Assembly (NCBI GenBank): GCA_003248805.1
Contig: QFQY01000010.1
Location: 1-64,000, forward strand
Origin: Chelatococcus sp.
GTDB lineage: Bacteria > Pseudomonadota > Alphaproteobacteria > Rhizobiales > Beijerinckiaceae
Direction of reading: 5' to 3'
DNA: 64,000 bases
Part shown: positions 47,595-56,228 of the stretch, one piece after another
Position numbering within the stretch: the first letter of the stretch is position 1
How the letters are laid out: each line of letters starts with the position of its first letter
Program-made: the position numbers and the translations under genes
Notes under the pieces: generated by a model
The model's database searches: none
The model's input: the letters and a program-made list of their open reading frames with translations, nothing else
Told to the model about the DNA's origin: nothing

Positions 47595-48356
47595 TCAGGT
47601 CTCCACCATGTCGCGGCTCGCAGGCGCCGCGATCTCCGGCGCGCCCTCGACGATCCGGCAATAGGCTTCCTCCGGCGAGTCCGCGTAGCAGAACAGCTCC
47701 AGATCCTCGGGGCGGATGAACCCGGCATCCCGCATCGCGTCGAGATGGATCAGCTTCGTCCAGTAGGCCTTGTCGTAGAGCACGATGGGGACCGGGCGCA
47801 TCTTGCCGGTCTGGGTCAGCGTCATGATCTCGAACAGTTCGTCGAGCGTGCCGAAGCCGCCGGGGAAGACGACCAGCGCCGCCGCGCGCATGGCGAGGTG
47901 CATCTTGCGCATCGCGAAATAATGGAAGCGGAAAGTCAGGTCGGGCGTCGACCAGGCGTTGGGCTCCTGCTCGTGCGGCAACGTGATGTTGAAGCCGATC
48001 GAGAGTGCGCCCGCCTCCGTCGCGCCGCGATTGGCCGCCTCCATGATGCCGGGGCCGCCGCCGGTGGCGATGACGTTGTGGCGCCCGGCCTCGCCGTTCC
48101 TCAGCGCCCCGCCGCGCTCGGAGGCGAGGCGGCCGAAGGCGCGCGCGGCTTCGTACCAGCGCTCGCCCTCGCGCACGCGCGCCGAGCCGAAGACGACGAT
48201 GGTCGAGACGATGCCGCGGGCCCGCAGATGATCCTCGGCCTTCTGGTATTCGAGCATGAAGCGCACGCCGCGCGTCGAGTCGCCGAGGATGAAATCGGGA
48301 TCGAGCGCGGCCAGACGGTAGGAAGGGGAGTGCTTCTGCGCCGTGTTGTCGGTCAT
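47595..48356 (-). CDS. LOG family (TIGR00730) nucleotide phosphoribohydrolase
   Basis: 253-residue Rossmann-fold protein of the LOG/TIGR00730 family, often mis-annotated as lysine decarboxylase; characterised members cleave cytokinin riboside 5'-monophosphate or similar nucleotides. Seen: STIVVFGSARVREGERWYEAARAFG, IATGGGPGIMEAANRGATEAG, and the catalytic PGGFGTLDELFE (PGGxGTxxE, about residues 160-171), preceded by MRKMHLAMRAAALVVF with the conserved Arg/Lys. ATG 48356 (MTDNTAQKHSPSYRL) is chosen over 48401. It is divergent from pheS, 124 bases apart, and convergent with rplT. Confidence 0.92.
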   Translation of the reverse strand: MTDNTAQKHSPSYRLAALDPDFILGDSTRGVRFMLEYQKAEDHLRARGIVSTIVVFGSARVREGERWYEAARAFGRLASERGGALRNGEAGRHNVIATGGGPGIMEAANRGATEAGALSIGFNITLPHEQEPNAWSTPDLTFRFHYFAMRKMHLAMRAAALVVFPGGFGTLDELFEIMTLTQTGKMRPVPIVLYDKAYWTKLIHLDAMRDAGFIRPEDLELFCYADSPEEAYCRIVEGAPEIAAPASRDMVET

Positions 48357-48480
48357 CGCGGGCCTTCCTCGCTCTCTGGCGCCAGATCCGGGCTTTGCCA
48401 AAGGCTTGGCTCTGGCATAAGCGGATCGTTCCCGCTAGAACCCGCCCGTCCCCAGCCGTCAACACGTTGCGACCCACTCC

Positions 48481-49563
48481 ATGACCGATCTTCCTGCCCT
48501 GGAACGCGAGGTTCTCGCCGCCATCGAGGCCGCGCCGGACGAGGCCGCCGTCGAGGAGCTGCGCATCGCCACGCTCGGCAAGTCGGGCTCCGTCTCGGCG
48601 CTGCTGAAGACGCTGGGCGGGATGACGCCCGACGAGCGCCGCGAGAAGGGGCCGCTCATCAACGGTCTGCGCGACCGTGTCCAGGGCGCGATCGCCTCGC
48701 GCAAGGAGACGCTGGCCGAAGCGGCGCTGGAGGCGAGGCTGGCCTCCGAGCGCGTCGACGTCTCGCTGCCCGTCCGCGAGGGGCCGGAGGCGCGCGGCCG
48801 CATCCATCCGATCAGCCAGGTCATCGACGAGATCACCGCGATCTTCGGCGACATGGGCTTCTCCGTCGCGGAAGGGCCCGACGTCGAGTCCGACGACCTG
48901 AACTTCACCAGGCTGAACTTCCCTGTCGGCCATCCGGCCCGCGAGATGCACGACACCTTCTTCTTCGCGCCCGACGAGACCGGCGAGCGCAAGCTGCTGC
49001 GCACGCACACCTCGCCGGTCCAGGTGCGCACCATGCTGTCGCAGGAGCCGCCGATCCGCGTCATCTGCCCGGGCCGGACCTACCGCATGGACTCCGACCA
49101 GACCCATACGCCGATGTTCCATCAGGTCGAGGGGCTGGTGATCGACAAGCAGGCCCATATGGGCCACCTGAAATGGATTCTCGAGGAGTTCTGCAAGGCG
49201 TTCTTCGAGATCGACGACGTCAAGATGCGCTTCCGCCCGTCCTTCTTCCCCTTCACCGAGCCCTCGGTCGAGGTCGACATCCAGTGCTCGCGCAAGGGCG
49301 GAGAGATCCGCTTCGGCGAGGGCGACGACTGGCTCGAGATCCTCGGCTGCGGCATGGTCCACCCGAACGTGCTGCGCAATTGCGGCCTCGACCCGGACGT
49401 CTACCAGGGCTTCGCCTGGGGCATGGGCATCGACCGTATCGCCATGCTGAAATACGGCATGCCGGACCTGCGCCCCTTCTTCGAGGCGGATGTGCGCTGG
49501 CTCTCGCATTACGGCTTCCGCCCGCTCGACCTGCCGACCCTGACGGGCGGACTGTCGTCGTGA
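48481..49563 (+). CDS. pheS: Phenylalanine-tRNA ligase alpha subunit
   Basis: 360-residue catalytic subunit of the alpha2beta2 PheRS. A coiled N-terminal tRNA-binding arm (about residues 1-90; LGKSGSVSALLKTLGGMTPDER) leads to the class II core: GRIHPISQVIDEITAIFGDMGF, FHDTFF-like MHDTFFF, LLRTHTSPVQVRTM (motif 2 region), GRTYRMDSDQTHTPMFHQVEGLV, RFRPSFFPFTEPSVEVDI, and GMGIDRIAMLKYGMPDLR (motif 3). No Phe-rich leader peptide was found upstream, so classical attenuation is not evident. pheT, usually adjacent, lies 1.7 kb downstream behind two other genes. Confidence 0.97.
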   Translation: MTDLPALEREVLAAIEAAPDEAAVEELRIATLGKSGSVSALLKTLGGMTPDERREKGPLINGLRDRVQGAIASRKETLAEAALEARLASERVDVSLPVREGPEARGRIHPISQVIDEITAIFGDMGFSVAEGPDVESDDLNFTRLNFPVGHPAREMHDTFFFAPDETGERKLLRTHTSPVQVRTMLSQEPPIRVICPGRTYRMDSDQTHTPMFHQVEGLVIDKQAHMGHLKWILEEFCKAFFEIDDVKMRFRPSFFPFTEPSVEVDIQCSRKGGEIRFGEGDDWLEILGCGMVHPNVLRNCGLDPDVYQGFAWGMGIDRIAMLKYGMPDLRPFFEADVRWLSHYGFRPLDLPTLTGGLSS

Positions 49564-49591
49564 GCGCGCAGCCGGGGCGGGGGAGGGCGCG

Positions 49592-50779
49592 ATGACGCCT
49601 GCGGGCTGGGCGGCGCTGTTCGCCGGGCTGCTCGTTGCGACGAACCTGGTCAGCCAGGCGATCGCGCTCCGGCGCTTCCGCCGGCCGGCGGGGCGTTCGG
49701 CGCTGCTGGACGAGCTGCCGACGGTGACGATCGTGCGCCCGGTGCGCGGCATCGAGGCCTTCAGCCGCGAGACGGCGATCTCGGGGCTCGAACTCGACTA
49801 TCCGCGCTACAGCACGATCTTCTGCGTCGCGGATGCCGACGATCCGATCGTCCCGCTCGTCGAGGAACTGATCGGCCGGTACGGCGCCGACAAGGTCCGG
49901 CTGATCGTCGGCGACGTCGCCGTCAGCGCCAATCCCAAGCTCAACAACTGCGTGCGCGGCTGGGAGGAGGCGACGACCGACTGGGTCATCCTCGCCGATT
50001 CCAACGTGCTGATGCCGAAGGACTATATCCAGCGCATGCTCGCGGCCTGGCGGCCGGACAGCGGCCTCGTCTGCTCGACGCCGGCCGGCTCGCGGCCCCA
50101 GAGCTTCGGCGCCGAGGTCGAATGCGCCTTCCTCAACCCCTTCCAGGCGCGCTGGCAATATGTCGGCGAGGCGCTGGGGCTCGGCTTCGCGCAGGGCAAG
50201 TCGATGCTCTGGAACAAGCCCTTCCTCGACGAGCGCGGCGGGATCGCGGCGCTGGGGCAGGAAATCGCCGAGGACGCGGCCGCCACCAAGCTCGTGCGCC
50301 GCGCCGGCAAGCATGTGCATCTCGTCGACCAGCCCTTCGAGCAGCCGCTCGGACCGCGGCGGCTCGCCGATGTCGTGCAGCGCCAGTTCCGCTGGGCGCG
50401 CCTGCGGCGGGTGACCTTCCTGCCCTTCTTCGCGCTCGAGATTCTCGCGGCCCCGCTGCTAGCCGTGCTGCTGGCGGCCTTCGCGGCGCCGGCCTTCGGA
50501 TCGTCGCCGCTCCTCGGCGCGCTGCTGGTACTGCTGCCCTGGTATCTCGGGGAGATGGTGCTTTCGGCCGGCGTCCGCTGGTTCCTCAACTGGCGCACGC
50601 CGCTCGCTCTGCTGGTGCGCGACATCGCCTTTCCCGGCGTCTGGGCCTATGCCTTCATCGGCGGAGAGGTCAGCTGGCGCGGCAACGCGATGCGGATCAA
50701 GACGGACGGCGTCAGCGAGCTGAACGATGCGGTTCCGGCGCTCTCCGGTGGAGCGGCGCGGACCGAGAAGTCGCCATGA
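49592..50779 (+). CDS. GT21 ceramide glucosyltransferase-like protein
   Basis: 395-residue membrane glycosyltransferase of family GT21. One N-terminal membrane segment (WAALFAGLLVATNLVSQAIAL) anchors a GT-A catalytic domain: TVTIVRPVRGIEAFSRETA, FCVADADDPI (D1 region), NCVRGWEEATTDWVILADSNVLMP (D2), then GQEIAEDAA (D3 region) and the QRQFRWARL (Q/R)xxRW motif. C-terminal membrane segments follow (about residues 275-360). Homologues make glucosylceramide in Agrobacterium or act on hopanoids (HpnI); which applies is unknown. ATG 49592 has GGGGGAGGG upstream. Its stop overlaps the next start (ATGA). It sits between pheS and pheT. Confidence 0.9.
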   Translation: MTPAGWAALFAGLLVATNLVSQAIALRRFRRPAGRSALLDELPTVTIVRPVRGIEAFSRETAISGLELDYPRYSTIFCVADADDPIVPLVEELIGRYGADKVRLIVGDVAVSANPKLNNCVRGWEEATTDWVILADSNVLMPKDYIQRMLAAWRPDSGLVCSTPAGSRPQSFGAEVECAFLNPFQARWQYVGEALGLGFAQGKSMLWNKPFLDERGGIAALGQEIAEDAAATKLVRRAGKHVHLVDQPFEQPLGPRRLADVVQRQFRWARLRRVTFLPFFALEILAAPLLAVLLAAFAAPAFGSSPLLGALLVLLPWYLGEMVLSAGVRWFLNWRTPLALLVRDIAFPGVWAYAFIGGEVSWRGNAMRIKTDGVSELNDAVPALSGGAARTEKSP

Positions 50780-51228
50780 GCCGGGCGTCGGTCCATCGGC
50801 TCGCGGCTGTTCTGCTGTTCGCGGCGTCCTCGGTCGCTCAGGCGCAACCGGCCGCAGAGGCGCCGCTGGTGCTGAAGCGGCGCGTGCTCGATGGCGTGGC
50901 CTATGTCGAAAGCTGGGCCTCGCTTCACGAGGTCAGGGGCTTGAAGGCCACGGGCGATGGCTTTCTCGCCGTGCGCGCCGGGCCGGCGACAACCTTCGCG
51001 GAGCGCGACCGGCTGGCCAACGGGCGCACCGTCTTCGTCTTCGAGACGAAAGGCCAATGGGCCGGCATCGTCTATCCGCCCTCGGCGGACCATGAAATCG
51101 AGGCCGTGGCGCGACACTGCGGCTTTGACGAAATCGCGGCCCGCGCTATGCCGCTCCGCATGACCTATGGCGGCCCCTGCTCCTGGGGCTGGGTGCACCG
51201 GCGTTGGCTGGTCAACCTCTCAGACTGA
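50776..51228 (+). CDS. Secreted SH3-domain protein
   Basis: 150-residue exported protein with a signal peptide (MSRASVHRLAAVLLFAASSVAQAQP). An SH3b-like segment reads GDGFLAVRAGPATTFAERDRLANGRTVFVFETKGQWAGIVYP (about residues 62-105), the fold bacteria use to bind cell-wall peptides. The end has two Cys (ARHCGFDE, GGPCSWGWVHRRWLVNL) likely forming a disulfide, and the GWVH text typical of periplasmic SH3 proteins. ATG 50776 overlaps the GT21 stop, so expression is coupled to it. pheT begins 12 bases after its stop, so pheS-GT21-SH3-pheT behaves as one operon. Confidence 0.9.
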   Translation: MSRASVHRLAAVLLFAASSVAQAQPAAEAPLVLKRRVLDGVAYVESWASLHEVRGLKATGDGFLAVRAGPATTFAERDRLANGRTVFVFETKGQWAGIVYPPSADHEIEAVARHCGFDEIAARAMPLRMTYGGPCSWGWVHRRWLVNLSD

Positions 51229-51240
51229 TCTGGCAAGACG

Positions 51241-53664
51241 ATGAAATTCACGCTTTCCTGGCTCAAGGACCATCTCGACACCGACGCGTCGGTCGACGAC
51301 ATCGCCGAGGCGCTGACGCGCGTCGGCCTCGAGGTCGAGGCGATCGAGGACAAGGCGAAGGCGCTCGCCGCCTTCACCATCGCCTATGTCATCGAGGCGA
51401 AGCAGCACCCCAACGCCGACCGGCTGCGCGTCTGCATGGTCGATACCGGCGCGGGCGCGCCCGTGCAGGTCGTCTGCGGCGCGCCCAATGCCCGCACCGG
51501 CATGAAGAGCGTTTTCTCCCCGCCCGGCACCTATATTCCCGGCAAGGACATCACGCTCGGCAAGGGCGTGATCCGGGGCGTCGAGTCCAACGGCATGCTC
51601 TGCTCGGCCGCCGAGCTGCAGATCTCCGAGGACCATGACGGCATCATCGACCTGCCCGAGGATGCGCCGGTCGGTGCGGCCTACGCCGCCTATGCCGGTC
51701 TCGGCGACGCGGTGATCGAGATCGCCGTGACGCCGAACCGCGCCGACGCGCTCGGCGTCGCCGGCATCGCGCGCGACCTCGCCGCCGCCGGCCTCGGCAC
51801 GCTCAAGACCCCGCCCGTCGCGCCGCTGCATGGTGCCTATCCGTGCCCGACGAAGGTCGTGCTCGATTTCGCGGAAGAGGACCGCAAGCTCTGCCCCGCC
51901 TTCGCGCTCCGGCTCGTGCGTGGCGTGAAGAACGGTCCCTCGCCGGAATGGCTTCAGGCACGCTTGCGCGCCGTCGGCCTGCGCCCCATCAACGCGCTCG
52001 TCGACATCACCAATTTCATGACGCTCGACCGCAACCGCCCGCTCCACGTCTTCGACGCGGCCAAGGTGAAGGGCGATCTCGTCGTCCGCCGTGCCCGTGC
52101 CGGCGAGAGCATTCTGGCGCTCGACGGCAAGACCTATGAGCTGACCGACGAGCAGGTTGTCATCGCCGACGACAACGGCGTCGAGTCGCTCGCCGGCATC
52201 ATGGGCGGCGAGATCTCGGGCTGCGACGAGAACACCACCGACGTGCTGGTCGAGAGCGCCCTCTGGGACCCGCTCAACATCGCCCGCTCGGGCCGCGCGC
52301 TCGGCATCAACTCGGACGCGCGCTATCGCTTCGAGCGAGGCGTCGATCCCGATTTCACCCGGACCGGGCTCGATCTCGCCACGGCGATGATCCTCGAGCT
52401 CTGCGGCGGCGAGGCCTCGGAGACGGTCTTCGCCGGCAGCCTGCCGGAGAGCGCGCCGGCGATCGATTTCCCCTGGTCCGAGGTCGAGCGGCTGACGGGG
52501 CTTGAGCTGCCGCAGGCCGAGATGGAGCGCGCGCTCGCCTCGCTCGGGTTCCGCGTCTCGGGCACGGGCGAGCGGGTCGAGGTCGCCGCCCCGTCCTGGC
52601 GCGGCGATGTCGGCGGCAAGGCCGATCTCGTCGAGGAGATCCTGCGCATCGCCGGGCTCGACCGTGTCGTCTCGACGCCGCTGCCGCGCATCAAGGACGA
52701 GGTCGTCAAGCCGGTGCTCACCGTGCTGCAGAAGCGCACGCGCGCGTCCAAGCGCCTGCTCGCCAGCCGCGGCATGGTCGAGGCGGTGACCTGGTCGTTC
52801 ATCTCGCACGATGCCGCGAAGCTCTTCGGCGGCGGCTCGCCCAAGCTGACCCTGTCCAACCCGATCGCGGCCGATCTCTCCGACATGCGGCCTTCGCTGC
52901 TGCCGGGGCTGATCGCCGCCGCACAGGCCAATGCCGACCGCGGCTATCCCGACGTCGCCCTGTTCGAGGTCGGGCAGGTCTTCTTCAGCGACGAGCCGGA
53001 AGGCCAGCTCATCGCCGCCGCCGGCCTGCGCCGCGGCACGGCGAGGCTGGGCGGTGCCGGACGGCATTGGGACGGAGGCGCCCGTCCTGTCGACCTGTTC
53101 GACGCCAAGGCCGACGCGCTCGCGCTGCTCTCGGGGCTGGGGGTGCCGACGGGCGGCCTGCAGGTCGTGCCCGAAGGGCCGGCCTGGGCGCATCCCGGCC
53201 GCTCGGCCACGCTGCGCTTCGGCCCGAAGGGTGTCATCGGCGCCTTCGGCGAGGTCCATCCCAAGGTGCTCAAGGCGCTCGACGTGAAAGGCCCGCTGGT
53301 CGCCTTCGAGATCCATCTCGATGCGCTGCCGCTGCCGAAAGCCAAGCCGACCAAGGTCAAGCCGAAACTGGCGCTCTCCGGCTTCCAGCCGGTCACGCGC
53401 GACTTCGCCTTCATCGTCGACAAGGCGGTGGCCGCCGGCGAGATGGCGAAGACGGCGCAGAACGCCGACCGCGCGCTGATCGCCGATGTCGGCATCTTCG
53501 ATCTCTATGAAGGGCCGGGTGTCGAGGCGGACAAGAAGTCCGTCGCGCTCGCGGTCACGCTCCAGCCGGTCGAGAAGACGCTGACCGAGGCGGAAATCGA
53601 GGCCGTGGCGAGCAAGATCGTCGCCGAGATGGCCAAGCGCTACGGGGCAGCCCTGCGCGGCTGA
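51241..53664 (+). CDS. pheT: Phenylalanine-tRNA ligase beta subunit
   Basis: 807-residue tRNA-binding and editing subunit of PheRS. MKFTLSWLKDHLDTDASVDDIAEALTRVGLEVE, by segment, opens it. Residues about 39-150 are an EMAP/tRNA-binding domain (HPNADRLRVCMVDTG, VVCGAPNARTGMKSVFSPPG). B3/B4 editing domain is about 205-375 (RPINALVDITNFMTLDRNRPLHVFDAAK, IMGGEISGCDE, FERGVDPDFT). B5 lies at about 400-475, the inactive catalytic-like core at 480-680 (SNPIAADLSDMRPSLLPGLI), and the FDX-ACB anticodon-binding domain at the end (FQPVTRDFAFIVDKAV). Length is normal. It is separated from pheS by two genes. Confidence 0.97.
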   Translation: MKFTLSWLKDHLDTDASVDDIAEALTRVGLEVEAIEDKAKALAAFTIAYVIEAKQHPNADRLRVCMVDTGAGAPVQVVCGAPNARTGMKSVFSPPGTYIPGKDITLGKGVIRGVESNGMLCSAAELQISEDHDGIIDLPEDAPVGAAYAAYAGLGDAVIEIAVTPNRADALGVAGIARDLAAAGLGTLKTPPVAPLHGAYPCPTKVVLDFAEEDRKLCPAFALRLVRGVKNGPSPEWLQARLRAVGLRPINALVDITNFMTLDRNRPLHVFDAAKVKGDLVVRRARAGESILALDGKTYELTDEQVVIADDNGVESLAGIMGGEISGCDENTTDVLVESALWDPLNIARSGRALGINSDARYRFERGVDPDFTRTGLDLATAMILELCGGEASETVFAGSLPESAPAIDFPWSEVERLTGLELPQAEMERALASLGFRVSGTGERVEVAAPSWRGDVGGKADLVEEILRIAGLDRVVSTPLPRIKDEVVKPVLTVLQKRTRASKRLLASRGMVEAVTWSFISHDAAKLFGGGSPKLTLSNPIAADLSDMRPSLLPGLIAAAQANADRGYPDVALFEVGQVFFSDEPEGQLIAAAGLRRGTARLGGAGRHWDGGARPVDLFDAKADALALLSGLGVPTGGLQVVPEGPAWAHPGRSATLRFGPKGVIGAFGEVHPKVLKALDVKGPLVAFEIHLDALPLPKAKPTKVKPKLALSGFQPVTRDFAFIVDKAVAAGEMAKTAQNADRALIADVGIFDLYEGPGVEADKKSVALAVTLQPVEKTLTEAEIEAVASKIVAEMAKRYGAALRG

Positions 53665-53715
53665 GACGAGGCCCATGCCCGGGACGCCGCCCATCGACGC
53701 GGCGCCGGGCCGGGT

Positions 53716-53970
53716 TCAGCGGCTCGACCTGGCCGCGCAATTGTTGAAGGCGACCTGCGCCGCCATGCTCGACGGCCCGAACCAGCGCATCCTGCCTGGC
53801 CTGCTGGGGTTTGGCGCGAGCCTTCCGCCGTTGTCGAGCGCGCAGGAGCACGCGACAGGCTCGTTCATGCGCCTGCATTCGGGCCTGATCTTGACCGATT
53901 GGGCCGAGGCTGCGGAGATGAGGCCCGCAAGGCTCAAGCCGAAAGCGACGGCGAGAGAGACAATCTTCAT
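53716..53970 (-). CDS. Small secreted protein with four cysteines
   Basis: 84-residue protein with a clear signal peptide (MKIVSLAVAFGLSLAGLISAASAQ). The mature part of about 60 residues has four Cys: IRPECRRMNEPVACSCALDNGG and, near the end, FNNCAARSSR, suggesting two disulfides. An AGGA lies about eight bases before ATG 53970; the open frame extends upstream to 54069 but that part is non-coding in look. Convergent with pheT. No family recognised. It is flanked on the 5' side by a 230-base region to the hydrolase gene in which I see nothing else. Confidence 0.65.
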   Translation of the reverse strand: MKIVSLAVAFGLSLAGLISAASAQSVKIRPECRRMNEPVACSCALDNGGRLAPNPSRPGRMRWFGPSSMAAQVAFNNCAARSSR

Positions 53971-54200
53971 TCGGCTGGTTCCTGAGGTGGGGACGGCTTC
54001 ATTCAAACATGGACGTACCGTGTCCGCAGCTACCGTGGTCGCTGTTTTCGGCCGAGTGGATAACGGCACCCGTTCGCCTGGGCCTGCCGATTCCTGCTGC
54101 GTCGCAGCATGCTATTGATCTGAATTGTGTAATAATCCGCGCACGTAATCCCTCACGTTTCACGTTAAGCGCTGCCCACCCGCCACGCTCGCCTGTCTCG

Positions 54201-55112
54201 ATGACCATCACCGAACGTCCCGTCCCCGACGGCCTTTTCCCCGGCTTTCGCCTGCTCGACGTCGCGACGTCGGGCGCGCGGATTCGCGTGCGCACGGGCG
54301 GGCAGGGGCCGGCGCTGCTGCTCCTGCACGGCTATCCGCAGACCCACGCGCTCTGGCACAAGGTCGCGGCGCGGCTGAAGGACCGTTTCACGCTCGTCTG
54401 CGCCGATCTGCGCGGCTATGGCGACAGCGGGAAGCCGCAGAGCGATGCGGAGCACGCGCCCTATTCCAAGCGCGCCATGGCGCTGGACATGGTCGAGGTC
54501 ATGCGGGCGCTGGGTCATGAGCGCTTCGCCATCGGCGCCCATGATCGCGGCGCGCGCGTGGCGCATCGCCTGGTGCTCGACCATCCCGAACAGGTGACGA
54601 GGCTCGCGACGCTCGATATCGCGCCGACGCGCGAGATGTATGCGAACACGACCGACGCCTTCGCCCGCGCCTATTGGCATTGGTTCTTCCTGATCCAGCC
54701 CGCGCCCTTCCCGGAGCGGATGATCGGGGCCGATCCGGAGGCCTACTGGCGCAAGAAATGCGGCTCCGGCTCGGCCGGCATGACGCCCTTCTCGGAGGAG
54801 GCGCTCGCGCATTATCTGCGCTGCTTCGCCGACCCGGCGACGATCCATGCGAGCTGCGAGGACTACCGCGCCGCCGCGACCATCGACATCCGCCATGACG
54901 ACGAGGATGGCGGACGCAAATTCACCCAGCCGCTGCTCGCCCTCTGGGGCGGCAACGGGATCATCGGCAAATGCTTCGACCCTCTGGCGCTCTGGCGCCT
55001 GCGGGCGGAGAACGTTCGCGGCCACGCCTTGCCGGGCGGGCACTATCTGGCGGAAGAGGTTCCCGACCTCGTCGCCGCCGAATTCGCCTCCTTTTTCGGA
55101 GAGACAGCATGA
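54201..55112 (+). CDS. Haloacetate dehalogenase-like alpha/beta hydrolase
   Basis: 303-residue alpha/beta hydrolase closely resembling fluoroacetate dehalogenases, which hydrolyse the C-F bond through an Asp nucleophile. The oxyanion region is LLLLHGYPQTHALWHKVA, followed by LVCADLRGYGDSGKP. The nucleophile elbow is IGAHDRGARVAHRLVLDHP: Asp in HDRG followed by Arg, with the second Arg two residues on, as in the known enzymes. Halide-stabilising candidates are His-Trp in YWHWFFLIQPAPFPE and Tyr in CEDYRAAATIDI. The catalytic His is in PGGHYLAEE. Epoxide hydrolase activity is an alternative. ATG 54201 is chosen. Its stop overlaps the dehydrogenase start (ATGA). Confidence 0.88.
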   Translation: MTITERPVPDGLFPGFRLLDVATSGARIRVRTGGQGPALLLLHGYPQTHALWHKVAARLKDRFTLVCADLRGYGDSGKPQSDAEHAPYSKRAMALDMVEVMRALGHERFAIGAHDRGARVAHRLVLDHPEQVTRLATLDIAPTREMYANTTDAFARAYWHWFFLIQPAPFPERMIGADPEAYWRKKCGSGSAGMTPFSEEALAHYLRCFADPATIHASCEDYRAAATIDIRHDDEDGGRKFTQPLLALWGGNGIIGKCFDPLALWRLRAENVRGHALPGGHYLAEEVPDLVAAEFASFFGETA

Positions 55113-56185
55113 CCCGCACCAACCGCGTCTACCGCATCGCCGTGATCGCCGGCGACGGCATCGGCAAGGAGGTCATGCCCGAAGGCATGCGCGTGCTCGA
55201 GGCGGCGGCCAAGAAATACGGCTTCGAGCTCCGGCTCGACACCTTCGATTTCTCTTCCTGCGACTACTACGCCAAGCATGGCAAGATGCTCCCGGACGAC
55301 TGGAAGGAGCAGATCTCCGGCCATGACGCGATCTTCTTCGGCGCGGTCGGCATGCCGGCGCAGGTGCCGGACCACATCTCGCTCTGGGGTTCGCTGCTGC
55401 TCTTCCGGCGTGAGTTCGACCAGTACGTCAACCTGCGCCCCGTGCGCCTGATGCCCGGCGTTCCGGGTCCGCTCGTCGGCCGCAAGCCCGGCGACATCGA
55501 CTTCTTCGTGGTGCGCGAGAACACCGAGGGCGAGTACTCGTCGGTCGGCGGCCGGATGTATGCCGGAACCGAGCGCGAGATCGTGCTGCAGGAGACGGTG
55601 ATGAGCCGTGTCGGCGTCGATCGCGTGCTGAAATACGCCTTCGATCTGGCCCAGCGCCGGCCGCGCAAGAAGTTGACCTCGGCGACCAAGTCGAACGGCA
55701 TCTCGATCACCATGCCTTACTGGGACGAGCGGGTGAAGGAGATGGCCAAGAAGTATCCGGACGTGAAGGTCGACCAGTACCACATCGACATCCTGACGGC
55801 GCATTTCGTGCTCAATCCGGATCGTTTCGACGTGGTCGTGGCCTCGAACCTCTTCGGCGACATCCTCTCCGACCTCGGCCCCGCCTGCACGGGCACGATC
55901 GGCATCGCGCCCTCGGGCAACATCAACCCGACCGGCGAGTTCCCCTCGCTGTTCGAGCCCGTCCACGGCTCCGCGCCCGACATCTACGGCCAGGGCATCG
56001 CCAACCCGGTCGGCCAGATCTGGTCGGGCGCCATGATGCTCGACCATCTCGGCGAAACCGAAGCGGCCAAGGGCATCGAGGCGGCGATCGAGCGGGCGCT
56101 GGGCGATGCCCGCACCCGCACCCGCGACCTCGGCGGTTCGCTCGGCACCGAGGCGGCCGGCAAGGCCGTCGAGCAGGCGCTGTAA
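55109..56185 (+). CDS. Tartrate dehydrogenase / D-malate dehydrogenase family
   Basis: 358-residue NAD-dependent beta-decarboxylating dehydrogenase of the TtuC/DmlA group, related to isopropylmalate dehydrogenase. Seen: YRIAVIAGDGIGKEVMPEGMRVL, ISLWGSLLLFRREFDQYVNLRPVRLMPG with the substrate-binding Arg residues, VVRENTEGEYSSVGGRMY, KSNGISITMPYWDERVKEMA, VVASNLFGDILSDLGPACTGTIGIAPSGNINP (metal-binding Asp) and FEPVHGSAPDIYGQGIANP. It oxidises a 2-hydroxy-dicarboxylate such as D-malate, tartrate or similar. It overlaps the dehalogenase-like gene by four bases, so both act in one pathway or at least one transcript. Confidence 0.94.
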   Translation: MTRTNRVYRIAVIAGDGIGKEVMPEGMRVLEAAAKKYGFELRLDTFDFSSCDYYAKHGKMLPDDWKEQISGHDAIFFGAVGMPAQVPDHISLWGSLLLFRREFDQYVNLRPVRLMPGVPGPLVGRKPGDIDFFVVRENTEGEYSSVGGRMYAGTEREIVLQETVMSRVGVDRVLKYAFDLAQRRPRKKLTSATKSNGISITMPYWDERVKEMAKKYPDVKVDQYHIDILTAHFVLNPDRFDVVVASNLFGDILSDLGPACTGTIGIAPSGNINPTGEFPSLFEPVHGSAPDIYGQGIANPVGQIWSGAMMLDHLGETEAAKGIEAAIERALGDARTRTRDLGGSLGTEAAGKAVEQAL

Positions 56186-56228
56186 TCAACCCCGGGGCGT
56201 CGCGGCCGACGCCAGCAGGACGAGACTG

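Noticed and set aside
48357..48480. Phe-rich leader peptide attenuator before pheS.
   Set aside because: No short frame with a run of Phe codons and no alternative terminator/antiterminator pair was found in the 124-base region.
46885..49752. A 955-codon minus-strand frame covering rpmI, rplT, the LOG-family gene region and pheS.
   Set aside because: It is antisense to conserved ribosomal and synthetase genes and has no recognisable domain.
56186..56228. yybP-ykoY manganese riboswitch upstream of the TerC genes.
   Set aside because: Only 43 bases separate the TerC start from the preceding gene, too short for the element.
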